A stretch of 64,000 nt of DNA from Butyricimonas synergistica DSM 23225 (GCF_000379665.1 NZ_KB903360.1:2175-66174), one strand, 5' to 3'. Shown: positions 1-8,582, counted from the stretch's first letter. Program-made: numbers and translations. The notes: generated by a model not told the origin, from the letters alone.

Positions 1-353
1 CGGGTGAAGCGGGACAGCAATTCCTGTTGCTTGCCACCCTGTATCAACGCCCCGGCGTTGCTGACGTTTATCATGAAATTGGCGTTCTCCAGGATCAGGG
101 GGATCATCCCCTCCCCGTTAGCCGGGGTGAGGTAAGCCGCCACGGGGCGCAACACCTTGCCCGTAAAAACAAACGTCCCGTTTTTAACCCCGATCGTGCC
201 CAACGTGTCGGGCTTGCCGCTCTCCTCGCTGACCAGCAAGAGCGTTCCATCCGTCATATTACCCATTTTCCCGCTAATTTGAAAACCCTCTTGGGCTTTA
301 CCGGCGAGCGAGAATGCCATCGCCAAACCGAAAAACAATACTTTTCTTTTCAT
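1..353 (-). CDS. DUF4369-domain secreted protein, probable TlpA-like thioredoxin (3' part outside window)
   Basis: Partial gene: it starts at 353 and runs off the left edge, so only about 117 N-terminal residues are seen. The start MKRKVLFFG gives a clean signal peptide ending near AKAQ. The next region (EGFQISGKMG...) is a DUF4369-type beta domain and closely resembles residues 22-115 of the protein encoded at 1963-3051, which continues into a thioredoxin fold. By analogy this protein probably also ends in a CxxC thioredoxin domain; that part is inference because it is outside the window. It is the last visible gene of a minus-strand run of secreted proteins. A start six bases upstream in another frame was not chosen because it lacks the signal peptide. 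Confidence 0.75.
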   Translation of the reverse strand, partial: MKRKVLFFGLAMAFSLAGKAQEGFQISGKMGNMTDGTLLLVSEESGKPDTLGTIGVKNGTFVFTGKVLRPVAAYLTPANGEGMIPLILENANFMINVSNAGALIQGGKQQELLSRFT

Positions 354-421
354 CATTCATTAAATTTTAGGTTTATAACTAATCTTCTTAAATTTAATTC
401 TTCAAGATCTTTAACGCGATC

Positions 422-1219
422 CTAATAAAACACGTCATAAAATACGGATCCACTAGGCACCACCCCTCCATTTTCCCTCATTTTATCCAAAAGACAGGCT
501 CGCACATCAACTATAAAATAATTTTTCCAGATGTCATATTTTATCACATGTTGATAAAGATCATCATCCTCATTTAGCCTCGCTTTTGTCACGATTTCCT
601 TTTCTATCTCGTGGAATCGATCCACCGGGAAGGTTCTCCAGAAATACGCTTTACTCTCGACAGAATCAAATGTCCGTTTGGAATACATTTCTTTCCACTT
701 ATCAAGAGCTTCTTTATCATAATAGCCTAAACTTAACAATCTTGAGTATATACTATCGAATTTCCACTTGTCATTTTCATCGTAATCGCAAATATTTTTA
801 GGCAGAACAAAAACAATTTCCCGTACCCGTAAAGAAGAATCCAACACAGAATGAACATAAAGAGATGCGTTCTGACAAATCACCTCTCCTATTTCTTCGT
901 GAGTCAAATGCCCATATACAATTTCAAAAATAGTATTCTTTAAGCTGTCAAAATGAACATTTGCCTCATATATATTTTTTCCCAATAGTCGACCTTCATT
1001 ACAAAGTGTATCATATTTATTATTTACATTCCTCAAAAAAAGGAACACATCACTTTTTTTCACCTCGTAATTCACATTTTTTCCAGTCAATGTATCTCCT
1101 GTATTCAAACATTCCAAAGGAATTCCGTTTACACATGAAACTCGTTTACCGTTTGTACCCTGAGAAAACAAAATCCCATAAACTGACATCAAAACCAATA
1201 ATAAAACCAATTTTTTCAT
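422..1219 (-). CDS. Secreted protein of unknown function, paralogue of the 4908-5663 product
   Basis: A 265-residue protein with an N-terminal signal peptide (MKKLVLLLVLMSVYGILFSQ). I recognise no characterised domain. It shares blocks in the same order with the protein at 4908-5663: GKNVNYEVKK versus GKHVTYEVKE near the N-terminus, a central HEEIGEV versus PEELRKL helix followed by a strand, and FPVDRFHEIEKEIV versus FDPDRLYEIEKDIV near the C-terminus. The two are therefore probably paralogues. It lies 11 bp after the HExxH lipoprotein gene at 1231-1938 and is probably co-transcribed with it. The base composition is visibly AT-richer than genes at 1963-6925. Function unknown; periplasmic or exported. 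Confidence 0.8.
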   Translation of the reverse strand: MKKLVLLLVLMSVYGILFSQGTNGKRVSCVNGIPLECLNTGDTLTGKNVNYEVKKSDVFLFLRNVNNKYDTLCNEGRLLGKNIYEANVHFDSLKNTIFEIVYGHLTHEEIGEVICQNASLYVHSVLDSSLRVREIVFVLPKNICDYDENDKWKFDSIYSRLLSLGYYDKEALDKWKEMYSKRTFDSVESKAYFWRTFPVDRFHEIEKEIVTKARLNEDDDLYQHVIKYDIWKNYFIVDVRACLLDKMRENGGVVPSGSVFYDVFY

Positions 1220-1230
1220 ATTTCATTTAT

Positions 1231-1938
1231 TTACATTAAACCTGAAAGAATACAAACTGCATATGGAGGTGGTCCCATCCGCCAACCCAAAGAAGAAGAA
1301 TACAATGGATGTAATCCGATTTCCCCTAAAGCTATCAAAAACGCATTTTGAAACATAGATTCATTTGTAGGTTTTCCAGTATAAATATCAAAGAATTTCG
1401 CTAACTTTTCTATCTTTTTTTCAAAATTACGATCCCTTCCCCTCAACGCCTTAAATTCTTTATTTGCCATACCACAATAAAAATATTGTCCTAAATAAGC
1501 TTCAATTTCATTTTCCAAATAATATGATAACTCACCCTTTGGTTCTTGAGCCATATGAATTAATTCATGAAACACTAATTGCAACACCTCATCAGTAGAC
1601 ATATCTACAAAATTATATTCCACACGCCCATCTCCCTGGTATCTGAATTCATGCCTCAAATTCAACCTATTTACAAAAGTTGCTGTTACCCCACTATTTC
1701 TCAAAGCTTCGGCAGCCCTACGCAAAAGTCCCTCTCCTATTTTTGTTTCACTTATTCCAAAAAGGACTTCTTTAATTTCTTGTGGAACATTCTGAAATTC
1801 AGCCGGGAGCTCTTTCTTTTTCATGATTTGAAGTTTAGGAAATAACAAGTCTTCCTGTTCCACCTCTAGTGTAGGCTCGGCACAACTTCCCAAAAAGGAA
1901 ATCGCAATCAAAAGCAATAAATACCTTATTCTTATCAT
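1231..1938 (-). CDS. Putative zincin-like (HExxH) lipoprotein
   Basis: A 235-residue predicted lipoprotein: the signal peptide ends in a lipobox (FLGSC, Cys19). The only recognisable motif is HELIH at residues 124-128 followed by Glu-Asn-Glu at 142-144, the layout of a gluzincin-type zinc site, so it may be a metallopeptidase. The same HEL(I/L)H-x13-ENE spacing occurs in the lipoprotein at 7761-8531, although the rest of the two sequences differs greatly. It could also be a zinc-binding protein with no peptidase activity. It lies 24 bp downstream of the DUF4369-TlpA gene and 11 bp upstream of a secreted protein gene, which suggests one transcript. Confidence 0.75.
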   Translation of the reverse strand: MIRIRYLLLLIAISFLGSCAEPTLEVEQEDLLFPKLQIMKKKELPAEFQNVPQEIKEVLFGISETKIGEGLLRRAAEALRNSGVTATFVNRLNLRHEFRYQGDGRVEYNFVDMSTDEVLQLVFHELIHMAQEPKGELSYYLENEIEAYLGQYFYCGMANKEFKALRGRDRNFEKKIEKLAKFFDIYTGKPTNESMFQNAFLIALGEIGLHPLYSSSLGWRMGPPPYAVCILSGLM

Positions 1939-1962
1939 ATTTTATCTATAAAATCTTCATAT

Positions 1963-3051
1963 TTATTTATTTCCCCCCAACAACTCCGCGATCTTTTTCT
2001 CCAAGGCTTTGCCCCGGAGGTTTTTGGCGATGATGCGGTTGTTCTCGTCAAGGAGGAGGGTGTGGGGGATGCCCCGCACGAGATAGCGGGCGGCGATTTG
2101 CTTCTGCTCGTCCATGATGTTCAGCCATGTCATTTTTTCATCCTGCATGGCTTTCTGCCAATCCGGGGCTTTCGTGTCGAGCGACACGCCGATGATTTCT
2201 AAGCCGGCTTCACGGTACTTCTTGTAGATTTTCACCACGTTGGGCATTTCCTGACGGCAGGGGGCGCACCACGATGCCCAGAAATCGATTAACTTCAACT
2301 TCGCCTTTACGCCATGCAGGGAAACCGTCTCGCCTCCGGATGCGGTCCCGGTAAAATCGGGTGCCACGGAGCCCGGCTCCACTTGCTTGAATACCGCCAA
2401 CTGTTGGACGATCGCCTGACCGTAAGGACTATTTTTCGCCGTTTCGCCCAAGCCGTCATAAACGGCTTTCAACGAGGTGTAATCCATCTGCCCCATGCCG
2501 GAAGCGATCACGAAAGCCGTCACGGGCGAATCCTTGTAGGCGCGGAACAGCTCCGCCTGCTTCGCCCCGACGTCCTCCATCACTTTCTGGAATTGTTGCT
2601 GCAACGCCTGCAGCTTCATCTGGTTCTGCTGGGCGTAAGCCGCCCGGGCTTCTTGCTCCATAAGCATCTTCTCCCGGGCGATCACCTGGTTGAGAGCGTT
2701 GTATTGATTCAATACTTGCTGCGACTCCCCGCCCCCTTGCACGTCAATGCCGTTCTCCCCCGCCACGATCGTGTATTCCAGGTTCTCGAGCATCAACGTC
2801 GCCACGGGCTGCTGCTCCGCCGTCAAGATATAGGCAAGCACCATCCCGTCGACCCGTCCTGCGAACTCGAAATCCCCGTTCACCATCACCGCCTCGTCCA
2901 GTTTTACCAACCCTTCCGCCCCGCTCGCCGCCAACACGAGATCTCCCGAGAGCGTTCCTCCCAAACGTCCCGTGATTTTAAAACCCTCTTGTGCCACGCC
3001 CGACACGAACGCGCAAATCACTAACAACATAGATAACACTATTTTTCTCAT
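1963..3051 (-). CDS. DUF4369 and TlpA-like thioredoxin-domain protein
   Basis: A 362-residue secreted thiol-disulfide protein. Residues 1-21 form a signal peptide; about 23-105 are a DUF4369-type beta domain; 120-170 are a Gln/Ala-rich probable coiled coil; about 225-355 are an AhpC/TSA-TlpA thioredoxin fold with the active-site motif WCAPC (Cys262 and Cys265) and a cis-proline loop RGIPHT. Proteins of this architecture are periplasmic disulfide reductases or isomerases; the client is unknown. Its N-terminal half is paralogous to the partial protein at 1-353. The gene is GC-richer than its downstream neighbour and lies in a minus-strand run of exported-protein genes. Confidence 0.9.
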   Translation of the reverse strand: MRKIVLSMLLVICAFVSGVAQEGFKITGRLGGTLSGDLVLAASGAEGLVKLDEAVMVNGDFEFAGRVDGMVLAYILTAEQQPVATLMLENLEYTIVAGENGIDVQGGGESQQVLNQYNALNQVIAREKMLMEQEARAAYAQQNQMKLQALQQQFQKVMEDVGAKQAELFRAYKDSPVTAFVIASGMGQMDYTSLKAVYDGLGETAKNSPYGQAIVQQLAVFKQVEPGSVAPDFTGTASGGETVSLHGVKAKLKLIDFWASWCAPCRQEMPNVVKIYKKYREAGLEIIGVSLDTKAPDWQKAMQDEKMTWLNIMDEQKQIAARYLVRGIPHTLLLDENNRIIAKNLRGKALEKKIAELLGGNK

Positions 3052-3128
3052 AATTCTTTCACTTTATATTATTCATTTCATTTTCTATTTATCTCGTTAC
3101 CAGACACACGGGGACAGCAGAAAACATC

Positions 3129-3164
3129 GCGTCCCGCCTTTTCTATGAAGACAAGGCGGGACGC
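3129..3164 (-). terminator. Perfect 12-bp hairpin between ATPase gene and TlpA gene
   Basis: GCGTCCCGCCTT at 3129-3140 pairs perfectly with AAGGCGGGACGC at 3153-3164 around a 12-nt loop. It lies 30 bp after the stop of the ATPase gene at 3194. Reading on the minus strand the stem is followed by GATGTTTTC, so the U-tract is poor; the A-run at 3165-3170 would make it a better terminator for plus-strand transcripts. It probably ends or attenuates the ATPase transcript. Confidence 0.55.
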
Positions 3165-3193
3165 AAAAAATTATGGTTATATGATGTGAAATT

Positions 3194-4786
3194 TTACTCT
3201 ATCGCTTTCCAGTCGTCCACGGTTCCCGTGTCCGAGGAGAAACTGACTCCGACACGGTGCAGATGACGGGGATCTTCCAGGTAAGGCAAGGCATAACCCT
3301 TCTCCTCGATCTGACGCAAAGCCTCATCAGCAGTCCCGTCCAGCTTGAACTCGAAGATGTAAACGTGAGCGTCCGTTTCAACAATACAATCCACACGCCC
3401 CTCGCTTTGCTGCTTCTCGGTGTACACCGTGTAAACGCTCACCAGGCGCATCAGCAGGTAGAAGGTGTAATGGAAATAACGCTCTTTTTCCCGTTCGTTC
3501 TCTTTCCGGCGCATCGTGTAAGGGATACTACTCAAGAAAGAAGTCAACAAGCTCCGAAATTTCTCCGTGTTGCCTTGTTTCAATGCACGAGCACCAACCC
3601 GCACCCAAGAAACCGACTCGTCCGATGATTTAAAATAATCTGCCGCCACCAGGGTCACGAACCCTTTCTTTACCTCGTTGTTCGGGAAATCGAGCAAATA
3701 CGTGTCTTCCTTCCCGTCGTACCCCTTGATCGTCAAGTAACCGCTCTGGTAGATCATTGGCAACGGCCTCTCCATGTCTGCCTTGTAATCCACGAATTCC
3801 GGGGTCTCGTAATAACGACCGGTCAACTCGTCCAGATTCTCCCGCGTGTGGTTCAACAAACGAATCAAGTAAGACGGCGTGCCACTTTGAAACCAGTAAT
3901 CGGATATTCTTTTTGATTTAAAAGCGTTCAACAAACTGAACGGGTTGTAAATATCTATCATGCCCGCCCCGAAATGATAACCATCATATTGCGTTTTCAA
4001 AAGCTGTTTCGTTTGTTCTACTGTCAGCTCATACTTCCGTGCCATTTCCTCTATCGAGCCAGCGAAATAACTTTCCAGTTCCACCCCCGTGATCCCGCAA
4101 AGCGCCTCGAACTGTTCGTCCATGCTAATATCCTGCGGCTGGTTGAAACCACTGAACACGCTCACTTGCGAGAATTTTGTCACCCCTGTTAGGAACACGA
4201 ACTGCAAGTGCTCGTCTGCCGCCTTGAATACCGAGTAAAAGCCCCTCAACACGTTGCGGTTCCGATCCTCCAGCAGCATCCGGTTTTCCCCCACCACGGT
4301 TTCCAGACCCGTGTCGAGCACATCGAGGATCGGCTTGTCGTACTCGTCAATCAACACCACCGCCCGGCGACCTGTCCGGAGATGAGCCTCTTTCAGCACT
4401 TGGATGAAACGCATTCCCCGGTCCAGACCTTGATCCCGGGGAACAGCGTAAACCTTTTCCCATGCGGAAATATGCCCCTCGATCACCTTCTCTAGCGTGC
4501 CCTCCTCTTGAAAATCGCTCCCGTTAAAATCAATATGGAACACGGGATAAGTAAACCAGTCTTTTTCCAAGCAGTCGATTGCCAAGCCCTTGAAAAGTTC
4601 CTTTCGCCCGAGGAAATAATTCTTCAGGGTCGATACCAAAAGGCTTTTCCCGAAACGACGGGGACGACTTAAAAAATAAATCTTTCCCTCTTTTACAAGA
4701 GAGTAGATCATATCGGTTTTATCCACGTAAACGTAACCATCTTCGATGAGCTGATCAAAACTCTGGATGCCTATCGGGTATTTCAT
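3194..4786 (-). CDS. AAA-ATPase-like / PD-(D/E)XK nuclease-like fusion protein
   Basis: A 530-residue cytoplasmic protein of the AAA-ATPase-like (PF09820) plus PDDEXK_9 (PF08011) family, which is very common and multi-copy in Bacteroidales. The Walker A motif is RPRRFGKSLL (residues 41-50) and Walker B is LIDEYD (145-150). The C-terminal nuclease-like site is Asp466 with Glu479-x-Lys481. The cellular role is not known. Unlike every neighbour it has no signal peptide, has its own promoter (4814-4843), and is followed by a strong hairpin (3129-3164), so it looks like an independent unit inserted into a run of secreted-protein genes. Confidence 0.9.
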   Translation of the reverse strand: MKYPIGIQSFDQLIEDGYVYVDKTDMIYSLVKEGKIYFLSRPRRFGKSLLVSTLKNYFLGRKELFKGLAIDCLEKDWFTYPVFHIDFNGSDFQEEGTLEKVIEGHISAWEKVYAVPRDQGLDRGMRFIQVLKEAHLRTGRRAVVLIDEYDKPILDVLDTGLETVVGENRMLLEDRNRNVLRGFYSVFKAADEHLQFVFLTGVTKFSQVSVFSGFNQPQDISMDEQFEALCGITGVELESYFAGSIEEMARKYELTVEQTKQLLKTQYDGYHFGAGMIDIYNPFSLLNAFKSKRISDYWFQSGTPSYLIRLLNHTRENLDELTGRYYETPEFVDYKADMERPLPMIYQSGYLTIKGYDGKEDTYLLDFPNNEVKKGFVTLVAADYFKSSDESVSWVRVGARALKQGNTEKFRSLLTSFLSSIPYTMRRKENEREKERYFHYTFYLLMRLVSVYTVYTEKQQSEGRVDCIVETDAHVYIFEFKLDGTADEALRQIEEKGYALPYLEDPRHLHRVGVSFSSDTGTVDDWKAIE

Positions 4787-4813
4787 TTGTTATCTTCATC
4801 TTAGTTATTACCA

Positions 4814-4843
4814 CAAAGATAGCGAAAAACCAAGAGAATGCAA
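4814..4843 (-). promoter_or_regulatory. Bacteroidota-type promoter for the ATPase gene
   Basis: On the minus strand TATCTTTG (plus coordinates 4814-4821) matches the -7 consensus TAnnTTTG, and TTG (4841-4843) lies exactly 19 nt upstream as the -33 element. It is 28 bp before the ATPase start codon at 4786. Confidence 0.7.
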
Positions 4844-4907
4844 TATTTTCCACGTCCCAATATGTCAAAGAACTTTTATCTCTCTATTCGTTATTTTAAA
4901 TAGAAAC

Positions 4908-5663
4908 CTATTCCAACTTAGATCTTAACATCTCTTTTTTCCAATCTTCTATTGCACACTCTCTCACTTCTCTTGCCTTTTTCAAATCACAGATATACTC
5001 GTAGAAGATACTAATCTGTAAAACATATGCGAAATCCCTTGCCATTCCCGGGGGCAGTGTGACTTTCTCCACGATGTCCTTTTCTATTTCATACAGCCGG
5101 TCAGGATCAAAATTCATCCAAAAGCCGTCGCTCGGGGCGGCAGGCTCCTTCTTCCGATACACGGGTTCTTTTACCAAACGTTGCACCTCTTCACCAGTAT
5201 CTTTACGTATAAAATTCATTGGACGTTCTATTGTATCCGGGATTTCACCGGCACGCTTCCGAACCCCGTCCCGGTACATGCCATCAAACAGGAACCATTC
5301 CACCTGTACCAGCTTATTATCGACAATCCGAACCATCGTTTGAAAATAATCCGAGGGAAAAGATTTCGCTATTTCACGAAGTTTCCTCAATTCTTCCGGT
5401 AATAAACGATCGTGAATAATTTTTGCTATCTGCATCTCAATATCCCATGTTTGAGCGGCACAATTGATTATATCCATCACTTTCACTTCGGCGGTATCCG
5501 ATTTACGCGTGTTTTTAATAATTCTGCCCCACGGGAAAGAATTTTGTTCTTTCACTTCATACGTCACATGCTTCCCTTTCACCGTGCCAAGTTTAAATAC
5601 CTCTTGCGAGAACAAAGAACTCACGCTAAATAAAATTATCCATGATAAAATCATCTGTTTCAT
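4908..5663 (-). CDS. Secreted protein of unknown function, paralogue of the 422-1219 product
   Basis: A 251-residue protein starting at 5663 (MKQMILSWII...), which gives a signal peptide ending at SSLFSQ and a 4-bp ATGA overlap with the upstream gene's stop; a longer reading from 5723 would bury the signal peptide. No known domain is recognised. It shares the GK-V-YEVK block, a central helix-strand block and the D-R-YEIEKDIVEK block with the protein at 422-1219. The stop-start overlap suggests translational coupling with the 429-codon-class gene before it. Its role is unknown; periplasmic or surface location is predicted. Confidence 0.8.
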   Translation of the reverse strand: MKQMILSWIILFSVSSLFSQEVFKLGTVKGKHVTYEVKEQNSFPWGRIIKNTRKSDTAEVKVMDIINCAAQTWDIEMQIAKIIHDRLLPEELRKLREIAKSFPSDYFQTMVRIVDNKLVQVEWFLFDGMYRDGVRKRAGEIPDTIERPMNFIRKDTGEEVQRLVKEPVYRKKEPAAPSDGFWMNFDPDRLYEIEKDIVEKVTLPPGMARDFAYVLQISIFYEYICDLKKAREVRECAIEDWKKEMLRSKLE

Positions 5664-6925
5664 AAATCTCGGTTTAATCGTTTCACACGCCCTTGCACGA
5701 CCTCGCACTCCATATCGCAACACTCTGCATCGTAACGGTAATTACCGTCATCAACCACTCCGCCCAACCCGATCTTAAACTTTCCCGTGTACCACGATGC
5801 CTCTATCGGTTCCCCGTTGTTGCCGGGGGCAAGCACCGACAAGGGGATCATTTCTCCCGTGCGGGCGTTACGAATTCCGGTCAACCACAACTGACCATCC
5901 GCTATCTGCCAGCGGGCACGATACCCCCGCGGATGCTTCAAGGCAAACGCCCCTTTCAGGCACGGGCGCAAACGGGTCATCAAACGGGGATCCGCCTGTA
6001 AAAGTGACACATCTTTCACCCGGTAGCCGCACCCGTCCATATCCAAAGAATCCGGGCAAAGCCACAATTTCAATTGCCAGTTCATGTACTCCGGACGAGG
6101 TATACCTTTTCTCCAGGTCACCTTGAACACGTGAGGCTGAATCTTTCCATCAAGCACCAGCACCTCCCAGTCCGTCATCAATTGAACACACGCCATAACC
6201 TCACGAGTGTACGGGTGTCGATGACCGTATCTTCTATTCTTTTCTTTATATTTTCTTTCCCACACGGGCACCGAATCCTGACCCGGTTTCAGAAAACGAT
6301 AAAATGACGTTACTTTTATCCTATCCACCGTTCCGTCAAGTCCCGGCCAAAGTTTAACTGACAACGAGGAATCTCCTTCCCACTCCATACCGTTACCGTT
6401 GAACAGCATCTGCAAAGTAACCCAACTTTCCTCATTCGAACCTTCCCGCAACGAATTATGTTTCTCCTCGCTTGACACGACCCGCCCTCGTCGAAGCGTG
6501 TAAATCGTTTCATGTTCATAATGACGATTAAATCCCATGTGTTTATAATACACACATTCCCCCCTCACCACACGTATATCCCCGCTAAACCAACGTGCGG
6601 CAATTCGCCCGTTCTCTCGATAAGCATCAAAAATACCACGAATATCCACCAAATCCCCATCCCATGTTTCAAGTTTCTCCAAATATAATAGCCCTGCTTC
6701 CAGTCGCCAAGTACCAATATATTTTCTCCAAAGTCCCGTGACCATTCCAGCCCGTTCAATCCGTTGAGAAACTTTTCTCCGCAACACGGTATCCGCATTA
6801 ATCGGACAAGACAACATCCCTAAAGTATCCTGCCCGATAATTATTCGCTCCGCGAATTGTCCTGTCGCTTTCGCCGCACTGGCGAAACAACACGAGCAAA
6901 TTACCGTTAAAATCAATATTTTCAT
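5660..6925 (-). CDS. Secreted protein with two copies of a W-x(n)-L-x-L ... WFSG repeat domain
   Basis: About 421 residues from the start at 6925 (MKILILTVICSCC..., signal peptide); alternative starts lie at 6940 and 6949. The protein contains an internal duplication. The first copy, near the N-terminus, has YIGTWRLEAGLLYLEKL then ARWFSGDIRVVRGE. The second, at the C-terminus, has YRARWQIADGQLWLTGI then ASWYTGKFKIGLGG. This beta-rich unit resembles one I recall in uncharacterised Bacteroidota proteins, but I cannot name the family. Function unknown. It overlaps the next gene by 4 bp and follows the gene at 6984-7748 by about 58 bp, so it is part of the same run. Confidence 0.75.
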   Translation of the reverse strand: MKILILTVICSCCFASAAKATGQFAERIIIGQDTLGMLSCPINADTVLRRKVSQRIERAGMVTGLWRKYIGTWRLEAGLLYLEKLETWDGDLVDIRGIFDAYRENGRIAARWFSGDIRVVRGECVYYKHMGFNRHYEHETIYTLRRGRVVSSEEKHNSLREGSNEESWVTLQMLFNGNGMEWEGDSSLSVKLWPGLDGTVDRIKVTSFYRFLKPGQDSVPVWERKYKEKNRRYGHRHPYTREVMACVQLMTDWEVLVLDGKIQPHVFKVTWRKGIPRPEYMNWQLKLWLCPDSLDMDGCGYRVKDVSLLQADPRLMTRLRPCLKGAFALKHPRGYRARWQIADGQLWLTGIRNARTGEMIPLSVLAPGNNGEPIEASWYTGKFKIGLGGVVDDGNYRYDAECCDMECEVVQGRVKRLNRDL

Positions 6926-6983
6926 AAATTTGTCATTCATAGCGTTCATCTAAAATTCAATGTCATTTCCTTGTTCCCGATAA

Positions 6984-7748
6984 TCAAGGCAAACTTCTCA
7001 TGGAGAAAAATTTCAACACGCCGTAAACACAAGGTCTTTTTGTATCCATGGCTTTACGCATCAAAGCCAAACGTTCTTTATCCCCGAGAGTTCTATCCCA
7101 CAACTTTTCTGTTGTTTCTTCCATTATCTTTTTGTCCCGACGGCTAAAATCAAAATTATCGGGATTGAACGGATGCCTTGCAACGACGTCGCGGATCTCC
7201 TGCAAATCTTTTTCCGATATTCCCTCGGGAGATGGGAATATTCGGAAATAAACCGACAACACCTCACCCGTGTTGTTTACCAACGCATAAATAGAAAGGT
7301 CTATTCTCCCCACACGGTTTTTCAACCGTTCTGCCCATGCTGTCGCAGCCTCTGTCCATTCCTTGGGATAAGGTTCCGATACATTCTCTTTTTCCCAAAG
7401 AGAAATATCATCTCCTAACAACCAAGTAAGAAGAGTATCCATCGAATTTACTAAAGGTTCATCTTCTTCATCTTCATCTAGATCTATTCCTCTTTTTTTT
7501 AAATTCACACGCGTAATGGAGTCTGATCGAAGTGCATGGATTGATTTTTTCCCCGTCGGATATCCAATACAAAAATCTTTCTCTAAAACTTCTTGTTGTA
7601 AAACTTTAAATTTTTCTTCAAAATCCAACGGGATAACAAAACTGATATACGAATTTTCTATTTTTTTAAAGTTCCGGAACTCCTGCCCTTGTGCGTTTGC
7701 ACTAAAATACAACACAATCAAGAAAAAATAAAATATCTGTTTTTTCAT
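6984..7748 (-). CDS. Secreted protein of unknown function
   Basis: A 254-residue protein with a signal peptide (MKKQIFYFFLIVLYFSANAQ). No known family is recognised. It has an acidic patch (DLDEDEEDE) in the middle and a conserved-looking strand-helix segment (VLSVYFRIFPSP then EKDLQEIRD) that resembles in outline the centre of the 422-1219 and 4908-5663 proteins, so it may be a distant relative; that is a weak inference. AT-rich composition. It lies 12 bp after the HExxH lipoprotein gene at 7761-8531, the same relation that the 422-1219 gene has to its HExxH neighbour. Confidence 0.75.
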   Translation of the reverse strand: MKKQIFYFFLIVLYFSANAQGQEFRNFKKIENSYISFVIPLDFEEKFKVLQQEVLEKDFCIGYPTGKKSIHALRSDSITRVNLKKRGIDLDEDEEDEPLVNSMDTLLTWLLGDDISLWEKENVSEPYPKEWTEAATAWAERLKNRVGRIDLSIYALVNNTGEVLSVYFRIFPSPEGISEKDLQEIRDVVARHPFNPDNFDFSRRDKKIMEETTEKLWDRTLGDKERLALMRKAMDTKRPCVYGVLKFFSMRSLP

Positions 7749-7760
7749 AATACTTCTGTT

Positions 7761-8531
7761 TTAATTTCGCCATTGACGACGTAAATAATAAATCAAAAAA
7801 GAGGGACAATAATATGTTGTTGCAGCACCCCCAGCCCACTCTTTATAACGCTCTCTAAACATTTCTATCAATCTTTCTTGTGCAATTCCGTTATCTCCTG
7901 ATAATTCAAAATTAGCAATCTGAGAAACGAAATCTTTGTATGCTTTACTATTTAGACCTTCTGAATTAGAAAAACGATCCCACATTTTTAATGAAAATAC
8001 ATCCGTCATCAATAAAACCTCAAACTCTGATTGAAGTTCATTTTCTTCCGTGTATTCCACTCCTGCCAAACCTGTTTGAAAAGCATGCAAAAGTTCGTGC
8101 AAAATAATCCAAGGGGTAATTATCCCTCCCTCATACCTGAAATAAATAATATGATTCCTGGAATCATAAATGGCATCTTTATCAATATATTTACCATCAA
8201 ACATATTAGGATCTATCGCACATTGAATCTGAACCCCTTTCCTATATAACTTTTTTGCCATTTTACTCAGGATATAACTTTCATTCATTAAACTTCCTCC
8301 CGCCCGACACAACATTCCATGCTGATTTTTGCTTAAGAAATAAACTCCCATTCTACCAGTTACCGACTCCCCATTTGTCTGTGGAAAAAGCGAACTAAAA
8401 GGAAAAGGATTCGGATTAACATCCATTACATTTTCTTCATCAAGAAGAGAATCTTCAAGCGACATTTCTTGATAACAGCTACACCACAAGCAAGTGAAGC
8501 AAACCACTACTATATATCTTACTCTTTTCAT
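7761..8531 (-). CDS. Putative zincin-like (HExxH) lipoprotein
   Basis: A 256-residue predicted lipoprotein; the start at 8531 (MKRVRYIVVV) gives a lipoprotein signal with Cys19 (LWCSC), whereas a longer reading from 8576 would hide it. Residues 145-149 are HELLH, followed by Glu163-Asn164-Glu165, the same spacing (His plus 14) as in the lipoprotein at 1231-1938. This is compatible with a gluzincin zinc site; peptidase activity is inferred only. It is the first gene after the terminator at 8583-8612, with no convincing TAnnTTTG promoter before it, so it may depend on readthrough from the SusC/D operon. Confidence 0.75.
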   Translation of the reverse strand: MKRVRYIVVVCFTCLWCSCYQEMSLEDSLLDEENVMDVNPNPFPFSSLFPQTNGESVTGRMGVYFLSKNQHGMLCRAGGSLMNESYILSKMAKKLYRKGVQIQCAIDPNMFDGKYIDKDAIYDSRNHIIYFRYEGGIITPWIILHELLHAFQTGLAGVEYTEENELQSEFEVLLMTDVFSLKMWDRFSNSEGLNSKAYKDFVSQIANFELSGDNGIAQERLIEMFRERYKEWAGGAATTYYCPSFLIYYLRRQWRN

Positions 8532-8582
8532 AATTGTATCGTTAATAGTTATCCATCCCGGCAAGCGAGAAGGCAAGCGGGG

